Origin: a virus
DNA: 20,149 bases
IMG/VR virus record: IMGVR_UViG_3300035698_032749
Span: 1 to 20,149 of that record
Reading direction: 5' to 3' (one strand)
Part shown: positions 1 through 5,987 of the stretch, piece after piece
Numbering within the stretch: position 1 is the stretch's first letter
Layout of the letters: the number at the start of each line of letters is the position of its first letter
Made by a program: the position numbers and the translations under genes
The notes under the pieces: model-generated
What the model was told of the DNA's origin: nothing
The model's database searches: none
Seen by the model: only the letters and a program-made list of their open reading frames with translations

Positions 1-111
1 CTCGAAGTCATGAGTCTTTTGATTAAGAGTAGCTACCCTGTCGGCTTTGTCTACATCTTTAAAAAACTTCCACCCTCTTTCCGTTAGAATTTCTGTCTTA
101 GAATCGAAGCA
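1..111 (-). other. Intein N-terminal splicing block inside the large terminase
   Basis: From Cys128 the protein reads CFDSKTEILTERGWKFF and then KDVDKADRVATLNQ. This is the classic start of a Hint/intein domain (block A): a nucleophilic Cys, a T-x-I-L-T strand, then G-W-K and a short acidic helix. It directly follows the terminase sequence GSDNYD, where uninterrupted terminases normally continue with something like LVG or LRG. The rest of the intein (block B TxxH, a possible homing endonuclease, and the His-Asn end) would lie left of the window. No stop or frameshift is visible, so the element looks intact as far as it can be read. Terminases are a known intein host; this insertion site is read from the sequence. 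Confidence 0.82.
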
Positions 112-492
112 ATCGTAATTATCGCTCCCCACCAGCTGAAAAAGAGACTCAGAACCATTTTTACTCTGCATGCGTATCTTCATCTCTTGAGAGTTCTTTT
201 GAACAACAAGTTCTTCAGGAAAGTAGTCAAGTATCCTAAAGCCATCATTGGTCATAGAATCCCAGATTACTTTCTTAGCCTGCGAATAAGTAGGAAAAAT
301 ATAATAGTAAACACCAGGGTTCTCCCACATTTGACGGATGACATAGTTGAGAGCTGTAATATCTTTACCGGCACGACGTGGCAATATGGCTAGGACGCGC
401 TTAAACCCAGAGTCTAGCGCTTTTAAAATAGGAACTTGATAGGGTCTGGGCTTATAACTATTAAGCCGGGTCTCCACCTCTACGTTTGTCAT
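1..492 (-). CDS. terL: Terminase large subunit, N-terminal part, interrupted by an intein (partial at left edge)
   Basis: This is the ATPase-nuclease that packages phage DNA. Only 164 codons lie in the window and the frame is open to the left edge. Residues 1-127 are the N-terminal ATPase domain, with a Walker A-like loop PRRAGKD at 38-44, then the usual YYYIFPTYSQAKKVIWD stretch at 62-78 and QLVGSDNYD at 119-127. At Cys128 the homology to terminases stops and an intein begins (annotated separately). The ATG at 490-492 overlaps the end of the upstream small-terminase-like gene by 32 bases, which fits a TerS-TerL pair. The SD is poor, so translation may be coupled to the upstream gene. The identification rests on motif reading. 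The Walker A form ending in GKD is common in phage terminases. Confidence 0.85.
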   Translation of the reverse strand, partial: MTNVEVETRLNSYKPRPYQVPILKALDSGFKRVLAILPRRAGKDITALNYVIRQMWENPGVYYYIFPTYSQAKKVIWDSMTNDGFRILDYFPEELVVQKNSQEMKIRMQSKNGSESLFQLVGSDNYDCFDSKTEILTERGWKFFKDVDKADRVATLNQKTHDFE

Positions 493-922
493 CGTTCTTT
501 TCGTAGATTCCTCGATAAGGCTGTTGAAGTTCTTCTCTTCCATAATTTTCTGCGTGTCTTTTCATTGAGGATTTAGATTCTGCCTCAGCTGCTGCTTCTT
601 TAATCTCTTTCTCTACATCCAATCCGTGGGAATCATAATAGCGTAAATAGCGCATGAGAAGCTTGACCTTGTGGGCTGGTAACTCATCTCTATTCATAGC
701 CATGTGTAGCCACTTGTTATGTAGGATTGATTTCATAATCTCAAAGGTATTATTAACCTTATCGCTAACGTAACAAAAATATTTTAAGTATTGATAGCCA
801 ATTCCCTTCCATTGAAGAAATTGAGGGACCGTGTAAGAGTCCTTTTTCTTCACCCAATCAAGCATCCACGCACAGAGTGAATCGAGGTACTCATCAGAAA
901 CCTGTATGCTACGCATTTTCAT
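461..922 (-). CDS. Probable terminase small subunit
   Basis: A 153-aa protein just upstream of the large terminase and overlapping its start by 32 bases. The middle (about residues 35-100) is helical with aromatic and basic residues. The last third is highly charged: an Ala/Glu-rich helix, then a basic Arg/Lys/Asp/Gly tail. That arrangement suits a DNA-recognising small terminase whose C-terminus contacts the large subunit, but no diagnostic motif is seen and the call rests mainly on position. Start choice is uncertain: ATGs at 922 and 916 are both possible and neither has a clear SD. An AT-only palindrome lies just upstream. It could instead be an unrelated packaging-associated protein. Confidence 0.5.
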   Translation of the reverse strand: MKMRSIQVSDEYLDSLCAWMLDWVKKKDSYTVPQFLQWKGIGYQYLKYFCYVSDKVNNTFEIMKSILHNKWLHMAMNRDELPAHKVKLLMRYLRYYDSHGLDVEKEIKEAAAEAESKSSMKRHAENYGREELQQPYRGIYEKNDDKRRGGDPA

Positions 923-946
923 AGTAAAAATATTTTTTATTTTACA

Positions 947-1330
947 TTAATCAAATACGTCTTTTATGGCACCATTTATTCTTTCTATGAAATCTAGAGT
1001 TAAAGGCTCAACGCTTGTAGGAGAGAGTGAAACTCCAGCGCTTTCCTCTATCTTCCTGCTTACTTCCTGGATGTTGCGTTTTGTAGCAAGAGCATTAAGC
1101 TCAATGACTGAGTAAAGATGGGCTAGGGAAATCTTTAAAGAATCTCTCTCATGTTGCGCTTTCGCTGGATCAAATCGAACAGCCACACCAGTAGATGTAA
1201 CAAAAATAGGTGTACTTGGGGCGGACGGAGGCTGTGATCTTCTAAAACAGCAGCAGTTGCATGAATTTGTTATATCAATATCGATATCTCGTACTCGAGC
1301 AGTTACTTTTAAAGGTGTAAGTGTGGCCAT
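947..1330 (-). CDS. Hypothetical protein with a Cys cluster
   Basis: A 127-aa protein of unknown function with a very strong SD (GAGGAGGG, 5 bases before the ATG). The N-terminal 20 residues are beta-like. A tight Cys cluster follows, CNCCCFRR at residues 24-31 (Cys24, 26, 27 and 28), then a Pro/Ser linker and two helices from about residue 55 to the end. There is no signal peptide or membrane segment, so the cysteines are probably cytoplasmic and could bind metal or be modified. It lies 23 bases downstream of the RNA-ligase gene and 24 bases upstream of the small terminase gene, in the same operon. The strong ribosome site suggests substantial expression. Confidence 0.7.
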   Translation of the reverse strand: MATLTPLKVTARVRDIDIDITNSCNCCCFRRSQPPSAPSTPIFVTSTGVAVRFDPAKAQHERDSLKISLAHLYSVIELNALATKRNIQEVSRKIEESAGVSLSPTSVEPLTLDFIERINGAIKDVFD

Positions 1331-1353
1331 ATCAACCCTCCTCTTTTAGAAAT

Positions 1354-1935
1354 TTAGGCAAACATATCTTTTCTAAGTTTTGCCATACGTCCATCCGGAT
1401 GTTTAAAAACAATTCCTTCGGCTATTAAAGATCCAGTTCCAGTCTCCAAACAAAACGCACTCTGTAAAGATTTAAGAAGAGAAAAAAGTTGGTCAAGATA
1501 AACCTGAGGCGCCTCTATAAGTGGACATTGATTAAAAGGAACAAAGAGATTCATAGCGAGTTTATAATCATTATTTTGAACACCAGGCCCCACTAACTCC
1601 CCGTAAACTCTTCCGCTAAATCCACTACGAATCCAACCTTTTGTAATAGCATTGGTGACTCCCGCAATAACTCTTTGATTAAACTTATTCTGTCTGCCTA
1701 TGATAGGATTCTCAATAATCCTGTTCTTTCGATTGTCTACTACTACTAGATTACCTTCTTCAAAGATGCAGCAAATATTAGTTCCATTAATCTTTTCTGT
1801 GATCTTAACGTCTGGGTTATCAAACACCCATTCATATCCTGGATTAACTTCTTCAGTTGCGAGATATTTCCCGTTTATCATCTTGCGAACAAATGGGCAT
1901 TCTATCTTAGGAAAGTCTATTATTTCGTACTTCAT
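1354..1935 (-). CDS. RNA ligase family protein (nucleotidyltransferase fold)
   Basis: A 193-aa protein with the motifs of covalent nucleotidyltransferases. Motif I is TEKINGTN with the expected AMP-accepting Lys48. An NRKN segment follows near residue 70. A YGELVG segment has Glu113 (motif III-like), AEGIVFK carries motif IV at about 172-178, and KLRKD at 186-190 is motif V. This matches the RNA-ligase/Rnl2-like family, which seals RNA ends using ATP. It ends just after motif V, so it lacks the C-terminal domain of T4 Rnl2. The ATG at 1935 has GGAG 8 bases upstream; an in-frame ATG at 1962 would add 9 residues with a poor SD. It could repair RNA cut by host defences, but DNA-end or nucleotide chemistry cannot be excluded. 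Confidence 0.78.
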   Translation of the reverse strand: MKYEIIDFPKIECPFVRKMINGKYLATEEVNPGYEWVFDNPDVKITEKINGTNICCIFEEGNLVVVDNRKNRIIENPIIGRQNKFNQRVIAGVTNAITKGWIRSGFSGRVYGELVGPGVQNNDYKLAMNLFVPFNQCPLIEAPQVYLDQLFSLLKSLQSAFCLETGTGSLIAEGIVFKHPDGRMAKLRKDMFA

Positions 1936-1991
1936 AAATCCATCTCCGGTTTCGGTAACCATTGCTACAGTTTCATCGTAAATATATTTTT

Positions 1992-2177
1992 TTAATCTGA
2001 TTCGATTATAAAATAACTCCAGTTCTTAAAACAAGATATTAAAATCTCTTCTCCTGTTAGGGAGTCTCTTTTATAAACTTTTATTAATTTATCCTCTGTC
2101 AACTCATAAAAGTATTTGACATATAACTCTTCATACTTTGTGTATGAGTCTTCGTAATAAATAATAAACGTTTTCAT
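1992..2177 (-). CDS. Small hypothetical protein
   Basis: A 61-aa protein rich in Tyr, Glu and Lys, with no motif I recognise. Its ATG overlaps the stop of the preceding gene in an ATGA arrangement and it has no clear SD, so it is probably translated by coupling. The alternating hydrophobic/charged pattern suggests a small beta-rich fold. Nothing in the sequence indicates function. Confidence 0.6.
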   Translation of the reverse strand: MKTFIIYYEDSYTKYEELYVKYFYELTEDKLIKVYKRDSLTGEEILISCFKNWSYFIIESD

Positions 2178-2434
2178 GGCAAGTCTATTATCCCGCTCTC
2201 ACGGACAAGTGCCCCTATTTCTTCAGCTAAGCGTATCCGCTCTTCTGAGGGACTGGGTTCATACTTTGTAACGTTTCTGCATATGCTATAAATCTCCCAG
2301 AGAATTCCTGAGTAGTCTCCCCCTTTTAAGGCTAGCATAAGCTCTTGCCTTCCCTCGGGAAGCATAAATTTTAAAGTAACTTCTGGCACACCTGCCTCCG
2401 GGATTGGATATTCTAAATTAAATTTATTTCCCAT
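2174..2434 (-). CDS. Small hypothetical protein
   Basis: An 86-aa acidic protein with AAGGGAG 5 bases before the ATG. A beta-like N-terminus (residues 1-32) is followed by helices, including an acidic segment EERIRLAEEIGALVRE near 64-79. Its start lies within the end of the preceding 55-aa gene and its stop overlaps the next start, so the three small genes form a tightly coupled block between the resolvase and RNA-ligase genes. No family is recognised. Confidence 0.65.
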   Translation of the reverse strand: MGNKFNLEYPIPEAGVPEVTLKFMLPEGRQELMLALKGGDYSGILWEIYSICRNVTKYEPSPSEERIRLAEEIGALVRESGIIDLP

Positions 2435-2580
2435 GTTGGCTCCCTTATGTGAAAGTTCATCATTCTCGCATCTTCGTAGCCAAGATTAATATATTCGCTT
2501 AATAATTCAAAAGCTAAATCAGCGGACTCGAGTATACCTACAATCTGTCTGCTTTGAACGTACACGAGATACATATTCAT
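2413..2580 (-). CDS. Small hypothetical protein
   Basis: A 55-aa protein starting MNMYLVYVQSRQ. The start at 2580 is chosen because the resolvase stop lies one base upstream (TAA-A-ATG) and GGAG sits 10 bases before it. A longer reading from 2619 would add 13 residues inside the resolvase gene and has no SD. The sequence looks like a small alpha/beta protein with a helix around residues 20-32. Function is unknown. It overlaps the next gene by 22 bases. Confidence 0.55.
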   Translation of the reverse strand: MNMYLVYVQSRQIVGILESADLAFELLSEYINLGYEDARMMNFHIREPTWEINLI

Positions 2581-2581
2581 T

Positions 2582-3019
2582 TTAATAATACTCCGGGACA
2601 AAAGGTACAGAAGGGACAAAAGGTTCGATATAGAAAAGCGTCATGGGTTCCTCGGAATAAAACTTTCGTGCATTAAGCTCGTAGATTAAAGCATCATCTT
2701 TCCATAAAACTTCATTAAGTGCATCGTTTACGAATTTGACAAGGTTATCTAGATCAGGAATGGTGCTGTGAGGCGTTTTAAGGGCCCTTGTAGCCTTTAT
2801 CTTACTCCAGCTAGCTGGAATTACCATATGGAACTCGATCGTTAATTTAAGGGGCCCTGTAATCATTTCTTGATTAACTAGCTGCTCAAAAAGGATTGCT
2901 CTTAATCTCTTCTTCTTCTCGCTTTGCCTGTCAAAGTACTTCTTGCCATGTCGTCCCGCTCTCATCCAAGGAACAGGTTTGCCTTTAATTATAAACTTCA
3001 CATCTCTCCTTAATTTCAT
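2582..3019 (-). CDS. rusA: RusA-type Holliday junction resolvase
   Basis: RusA enzymes cut four-way DNA junctions during phage recombination and help prepare DNA for packaging. This 145-aa protein has the family pattern: FIIKGKPVPWMRAG at 9-22, then PDLDNLVKFVNDAL at 88-101 and KDDALI at 107-112. Asp89, Asp91 and Asp108/109 match the metal-binding acids of E. coli RusA, and Lys95 matches its catalytic Lys. It overlaps the initiator gene upstream by 35 bases. ATG 3019 gives the full length. A GTG at 3001 with AAGGAG 4 bases before it would start the protein at VKFIIKGK, nearer to typical RusA N-termini. The C-terminus carries VP tripeptide repeats encoded by 9-bp DNA repeats. Confidence 0.9.
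   Translation of the reverse strand: MKLRRDVKFIIKGKPVPWMRAGRHGKKYFDRQSEKKKRLRAILFEQLVNQEMITGPLKLTIEFHMVIPASWSKIKATRALKTPHSTIPDLDNLVKFVNDALNEVLWKDDALIYELNARKFYSEEPMTLFYIEPFVPSVPFVPEYY
2595..2621 (+). repeat. Three tandem 9-bp units, gggacaaaa type
   Basis: On the plus strand the units read gggacaaaa, ggtacagaa and gggacaaaa. They lie in the last codons of the RusA gene on the opposite strand, where they encode the FVP-SVP-FVP tail. The same unit occurs four times on the plus strand at 6360-6395. Confidence 0.75.
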
Positions 3020-3974
3020 ACTTCTCTAAAAGCTGATTTAACTCTAACTCAAATCTTGGATTAGAAAACTTTAAGATCTTAGATTCGGATTGTCCACCAG
3101 GATTAAACTCTAGGTAGTTGTGAGATAACTCAAAGCGTCCAAACCTAGGACATGTTTGAGTGTACACAGACCTTGCTCTTAACTCGTTTTTCTCCTCTAG
3201 CCTTTTTAACCTCTCAGGATCATTTACCTGATGACTTATCTTTTCGAGTAGCCAGCCATCTTTGAGCCCCTTAATCAACCAACCGATAGGATTCTTAGTT
3301 TCATGTTCGACTTCAGGATGCTTAATTAAGTAGCTTATTCCATCCTCAATTTCTTTTGGAGAAAACCCTGATTTCTTAAGCTCCAAATTAACCCTTTTTA
3401 AAAACGCGGCGGCGCCGTCGCTGCTTCTCTTATCTGTAACTCTAATATTACGTAGTAATAAGGAAGGGCCCTTTTTGTCCTGTGCATATGTAAGGGCCGA
3501 AAATGGCTCTTGGCTATGCACTTTTTCGGGTTTATGCTTATTTGTGCCCTTGGCTTTAAAGACAGTTTTAAGGAAGTTTTCACGCGCAATTTCAGGCACA
3601 TTATCTTTAGTGAGCTGTTTATCCCAGAAGTCTTTAATTTTAGATTTAGGGACCATTTGTCTTATTCTTCCGCGAGGTGATGCGTAGGTGTTTCTGTAAA
3701 CCCATTTTTTATTATCTAGTTCTAGAATCAATTTTTTAACTTGTCTTACGCTGAGATTCATTTTATTAGCTAAGAACTTGTCTGATGCATAGCAGTAGGG
3801 CTGTTCAATGGAGAGCACACAAATTAAGCCATAAAGGTATGCCCCTGTTATGCCCAGTTCCATTATCCAAGGCTCTTCAAGGGTGACTGTATATATACGC
3901 GGTGGGTTTTCTAGCTCATTATCTAGATTGGTAGTTGCAATAAAAGGCTGATTGGGGGTATGGTTCTTAGGCAT
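2985..3974 (-). CDS. Winged-helix replication-initiator-like protein
   Basis: A 329-aa protein, first gene of the leftward operon, with AAGGAA 6-7 bases before the ATG. Residues about 43-107 read as a winged helix: a helical pair, then DKFLANKMNLSVRQVKKLILEL with the recognition helix around 74-86, followed by a wing containing GRIRQMV. A variable linker follows. The C-terminal third has KEIEDGISYLIKHPEV and NPIGWLIKGLKDGW (208-241), a helical signature common in plasmid and phage initiators (lambda O and DnaD-like groups). It probably binds the phage origin and recruits a helicase or loader. A transcription-factor role is the main alternative. Its end overlaps rusA by 35 bases. Confidence 0.65.
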   Translation of the reverse strand: MPKNHTPNQPFIATTNLDNELENPPRIYTVTLEEPWIMELGITGAYLYGLICVLSIEQPYCYASDKFLANKMNLSVRQVKKLILELDNKKWVYRNTYASPRGRIRQMVPKSKIKDFWDKQLTKDNVPEIARENFLKTVFKAKGTNKHKPEKVHSQEPFSALTYAQDKKGPSLLLRNIRVTDKRSSDGAAAFLKRVNLELKKSGFSPKEIEDGISYLIKHPEVEHETKNPIGWLIKGLKDGWLLEKISHQVNDPERLKRLEEKNELRARSVYTQTCPRFGRFELSHNYLEFNPGGQSESKILKFSNPRFELELNQLLEKYEIKERCEVYN

Positions 3975-4200
3975 AAGCGTTTCCTTATAGGTAAAAATGG
4001 TTATTTGACGTAGGCATTATCTTATAAGTTTGAGCGTTTATAATAGATACTGCCTTGTTTATCCTTGGGGTTAGTGTTTATGAGGCCAGAGTTTTTAGAT
4101 TTTGTAAAACTTCTTGAACTTTTGATCTAACTCCGTAGGACTTTCTAGTTTCTACGGAGCACTTTTAATATCAAATTACATTTTTAATCAATTAAATATT
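3975..4200. promoter_or_regulatory. Leader region of the leftward replication operon
   Basis: About 226 bases with no credible protein gene. It holds a plus-strand TATAAT at 4039-4044 without a good -35, a perfect hairpin at 4131-4159 (listed separately), and the 10-mer aatatcaaat at 4167-4176. That 10-mer also occurs at 4567-4576, at the edge of the divergent-promoter palindrome, so a second repressor half-site is possible. I found no convincing minus-strand promoter pair for the initiator gene, so the operon may be read from the repressor promoter. Confidence 0.4.
4131..4159 (+). terminator. Perfect 8-bp stem hairpin, possible terminator
   Basis: CTCCGTAG (4131-4138) and CTACGGAG (4152-4159) form a perfect 8-bp stem with a 13-base loop. 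On the plus strand it is followed by cacTTTTaa, a weak U-tract; on the minus strand no T-run follows. A rightward terminator is therefore more likely, implying a short plus-strand RNA antisense to the initiator leader. It could also be a structured leader or a protein-binding site. Confidence 0.4.
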
Positions 4201-4299
4201 TTATAATTCTTCGTACCAAGCTCCTTTGACTTTTGTGTTTAGCCAGTGGCAGCTTAAGATCAGTAAAAAAACTATACTAAGTAATATAATGGCGGCCAT
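4201..4299 (-). CDS. 32-aa single-span membrane peptide coupled to the repressor gene
   Basis: The ATG at 4297-4299 overlaps the repressor stop as TAATG, with a purine-rich GAGAGAG just upstream, so it is probably translated by coupling. The peptide begins MAAIILLSIVFLLILSC, a long hydrophobic helix, followed by HWLNTKVKGAWYEEL. An ILSC sequence at 14-17 resembles a lipobox but the N-terminus has no positive charge. Short membrane peptides next to repressors can act in superinfection exclusion or as toxins; neither is shown here. No codon-based test was possible at this length. Confidence 0.45.
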   Translation of the reverse strand: MAAIILLSIVFLLILSCHWLNTKVKGAWYEEL

Positions 4300-4541
4300 T
4301 AAACTCTCTCATTTTCTGTTGGCTTATCGGACAAGAAATCGTTAATTTCACGTGCATCAGTAGGAAATAAATGAATTAGAGCTAAAAGAAGCAGTCGATA
4401 AAACTGGCTAGTACAGTTTTTCTTTCCATTAAGAACGGACGAGATATGAGATCTACTATATCCTGTAAAATCAACTAAATAGTCAGCGGTAATTTTTTTG
4501 CGTTTAAGAAAGAGTCGGCACTCTTGTAACTTTTTATCCAT
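4299..4541 (-). CDS. Small HTH repressor-like protein
   Basis: An 80-aa protein with a lambda/XRE-like helix-turn-helix at about residues 12-48: KKITADYLVDFTGYSRSHIS with the turn at FTGYS, then SVLNGKKN. It has no C-terminal peptidase domain, so it would not be a LexA/CI-type cleavable repressor. The start at ATG 4541 is chosen because AAGGG lies 11 bases upstream; an ATG at 4550 is only 2 bases from that SD. It is divergent from the Cro-like gene at 4615 across a 73-bp region holding a palindrome over both promoters. It is probably the lysogeny-side regulator and probably represses its own gene. Confidence 0.7.
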   Translation of the reverse strand: MDKKLQECRLFLKRKKITADYLVDFTGYSRSHISSVLNGKKNCTSQFYRLLLLALIHLFPTDAREINDFLSDKPTENERV

Positions 4542-4555
4542 TTGAAACATTTCCC

Positions 4556-4584
4556 TTGTATTTAATAATATCAAATGATATATT
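4556..4584 (+). promoter_or_regulatory. Rightward early promoter
   Basis: -35 TTGTAT (4556-4561), a 17-bp spacer and an extended -10, TGaTATATT, with the hexamer at 4579-4584. It would start transcription near 4591, 24 bases before the first early gene. The -10 overlaps the palindrome at 4568-4581. Confidence 0.6.
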
Positions 4585-4592
4585 TCCAACAA
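4565..4592 (-). promoter_or_regulatory. Leftward repressor promoter
   Basis: On the minus strand, -35 TTGTTG (4592-4587), a 16-bp spacer and an extended -10, TGaTATTAT, with the hexamer at 4570-4565. Transcription would begin near 4558, almost at the repressor SD. Its -10 and that of the rightward promoter use opposite arms of the same palindrome, so the two polymerases should exclude each other. Confidence 0.5.
4568..4581. promoter_or_regulatory. Candidate operator palindrome ATATCA-AA-TGATAT
   Basis: A perfect inverted repeat with 6-bp arms and a 2-bp centre, between the divergent repressor-like and Cro-like genes. Each arm provides the TG of an extended -10 for one of the two promoters. 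A protein bound here would block both. Confidence 0.6.
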
Positions 4593-4614
4593 ATAAAACG
4601 CAAGAGAGATTAAA

Positions 4615-4872
4615 ATGAAAGAAGAAGTTGTAAGTTCAAAGAGTAACAAGTATTTTACGGTAAGGAACTTTGCTAAAAAAAATAAAGAGCATGGCTGTTG
4701 GCCAGACAGTGATTTATCAATTTGGGCTCTAAAGGCAAACTCTCCAGAAAATGGTTTTGGTGATGCTTTTGTGAAAGTAGGTCGAAGAGTGCTTATTAAT
4801 GAAGAAAAATTTTGGGAAGCCATAGGGCGCCTTCAGGAGGACAAACCTCGGGGAGAACAAGATGTTAGATAA
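4615..4872 (+). CDS. Excisionase/Cro-like DNA-binding protein
   Basis: An 85-aa protein, first of the rightward early operon. It has the layout of a widespread proteobacterial phage family: a YFTVRNFAKKN strand-helix at 13-23, a W-containing segment with SDLSIWALK, then FVKVGRRVLINEEKFWEAI at 52-70, where the GRRVLI hairpin is followed by a helix. This matches small AlpA/MerR-like winged helices that bind DNA as excisionases or regulators. Its position opposite the repressor suggests a Cro-type role. The ATG is preceded by a purine-rich AAGAGAGA. It overlaps the next gene by 11 bases. Confidence 0.65.
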   Translation: MKEEVVSSKSNKYFTVRNFAKKNKEHGCWPDSDLSIWALKANSPENGFGDAFVKVGRRVLINEEKFWEAIGRLQEDKPRGEQDVR

Positions 4873-5101
4873 TCCATGGATAGATACCCATAATTATTAC
4901 GAAGATCAGAGCGCTTCGGAGTGCATACTTCAAGATGCTAAGCAATGGGTTCTTGAAGTGGTTCATCATGCTTATCATACCGGAGATTTGGTCAGCTTTG
5001 AAAATGCTTTAGAAGAGCTCGCTGCTAGCTGGAACATTGCCCTACCGCTTGGAAGACTTAAATTAAAAGAAATACCTTCGGAGGTACTAAATGAAGAGTG
5101 A
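4862..5101 (+). CDS. Hypothetical early protein
   Basis: A 79-aa acidic, helical protein with a good SD (GGGGAG, 6 bases before the ATG). It contains several His/Tyr/Trp residues near the N-terminus and a leucine-rich amphipathic C-terminal half. No family is recognised. It overlaps both neighbours by 11 bases, so it is expressed with the early operon. Confidence 0.65.
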   Translation: MLDNPWIDTHNYYEDQSASECILQDAKQWVLEVVHHAYHTGDLVSFENALEELAASWNIALPLGRLKLKEIPSEVLNEE

Positions 5102-5330
5102 GAAAACGATCGTTGAGCAACTAAATGATTTAATGTTTAATTTTTTGGAAGAGAACCATCTAAATAATGAAGCCACCCTAGAGATTTTATCTAACATGAT
5201 GATCTTTTATAACTACACTCATAAGATTCCTTTGGATACTGTGAAAGGTGTAACTGATAAGATATTAAAGTTTTATAAAACGTTTGAAGATATGCGAGTA
5301 GAAGTTAAAAAGGAGAAGCCTAATGATTAA
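5091..5330 (+). CDS. Hypothetical early protein
   Basis: A 79-aa, almost entirely helical protein with GGAGG 6-7 bases before the ATG. The C-terminus is Lys/Glu-rich. It lies directly before the ERF annealing gene and overlaps it by 8 bases. Its size and position suit an accessory factor or host-nuclease inhibitor of the recombination set, but no motif supports this. Confidence 0.65.
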   Translation: MKSEKTIVEQLNDLMFNFLEENHLNNEATLEILSNMMIFYNYTHKIPLDTVKGVTDKILKFYKTFEDMRVEVKKEKPND

Positions 5331-5985
5331 CGAAGAAGTAGAGACTAAGAAAGTTGAAGAGATAGTAACACCATCACCTTATGAGTCAGCTCAACTAGGT
5401 GAGTTATTTACTGCTCTTGCAAAAGCGCAGTCAGCAATGGCGGTCGCTAAAACAGACAGCAGTAATCCTTTCTTTAAAAGTAAGTACGCTGATTTAGCTT
5501 CAGTTGTACGAGCTTCCAGAAAATCTCTTTCTAAAAATGGTTTGGCAGTTATTCAAAGTGTTATTCCTGGTAGAGAAGGAAAGCTCAACCTGCATACGCG
5601 TCTTTGCCATGCGTCGGGTCAGTGGATGGAGTCTTGTATTCCTGTACTTCCCCCTAAGCCAGACATTCAGACACTCGGTAGTTACTTAACTTATCTAAGA
5701 AGATACACCTATGCTGCGGTAGTAGGAGTTGTAGCTGCTGAAGAAGATGATGATGGTGAGTCAGCAATGGAATCTCCACGCCAAAAGGGAGTAGCATCTC
5801 CAGGATTTGAAAGAATTACAAAGGCCCAACTACAAGTTTTAAGTAATGAGCTAGAGGGCTTAGAAGAGATATTAGAGAGCCTACTTAAAGGTTATGGAAT
5901 ATCTAAGTTGTCAGATTTACCATCTAAAACTTATAGCAAATGCCTCGAAAGAATCAGAGAAATTAAAAGAGCAAAAGAGGATTAA
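5323..5985 (+). CDS. erf: ERF-family single-strand annealing protein
   Basis: ERF proteins form rings on single-stranded DNA and anneal complementary strands (type: P22 Erf). This 220-aa protein has the signature: NPFFKSKYADLASVV at 48-62, a central beta region, then GSYLTYLRRYTYAAVVGV at 119-136 followed by AEEDDDG. The C-terminal third (about 155-220) is a less conserved helical tail that may bind SSB or the exonuclease. AAGGAG sits 7 bases before the ATG. SSB follows 2 bases after the stop and a YqaJ exonuclease two genes later, the usual annealase-exonuclease pairing. Confidence 0.92.
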   Translation: MINEEVETKKVEEIVTPSPYESAQLGELFTALAKAQSAMAVAKTDSSNPFFKSKYADLASVVRASRKSLSKNGLAVIQSVIPGREGKLNLHTRLCHASGQWMESCIPVLPPKPDIQTLGSYLTYLRRYTYAAVVGVVAAEEDDDGESAMESPRQKGVASPGFERITKAQLQVLSNELEGLEEILESLLKGYGISKLSDLPSKTYSKCLERIREIKRAKED

Positions 5986-5987
5986 GA

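Noticed and set aside
187-393. Plus-strand 68-aa open frame opposite the terminase
   Set aside because: It is antisense to the conserved ATPase region and has no SD.
923-946. AAAAATATTTTT palindrome as a regulatory site
   Set aside because: It is pure A/T in an AT-rich genome and could easily arise by chance.
4542-4823. N-terminal extension of the repressor frame to 174 aa
   Set aside because: The first 94 residues run antisense through the Cro-like gene and across both promoters. The SD and the HTH homology start at the ATG at 4541.
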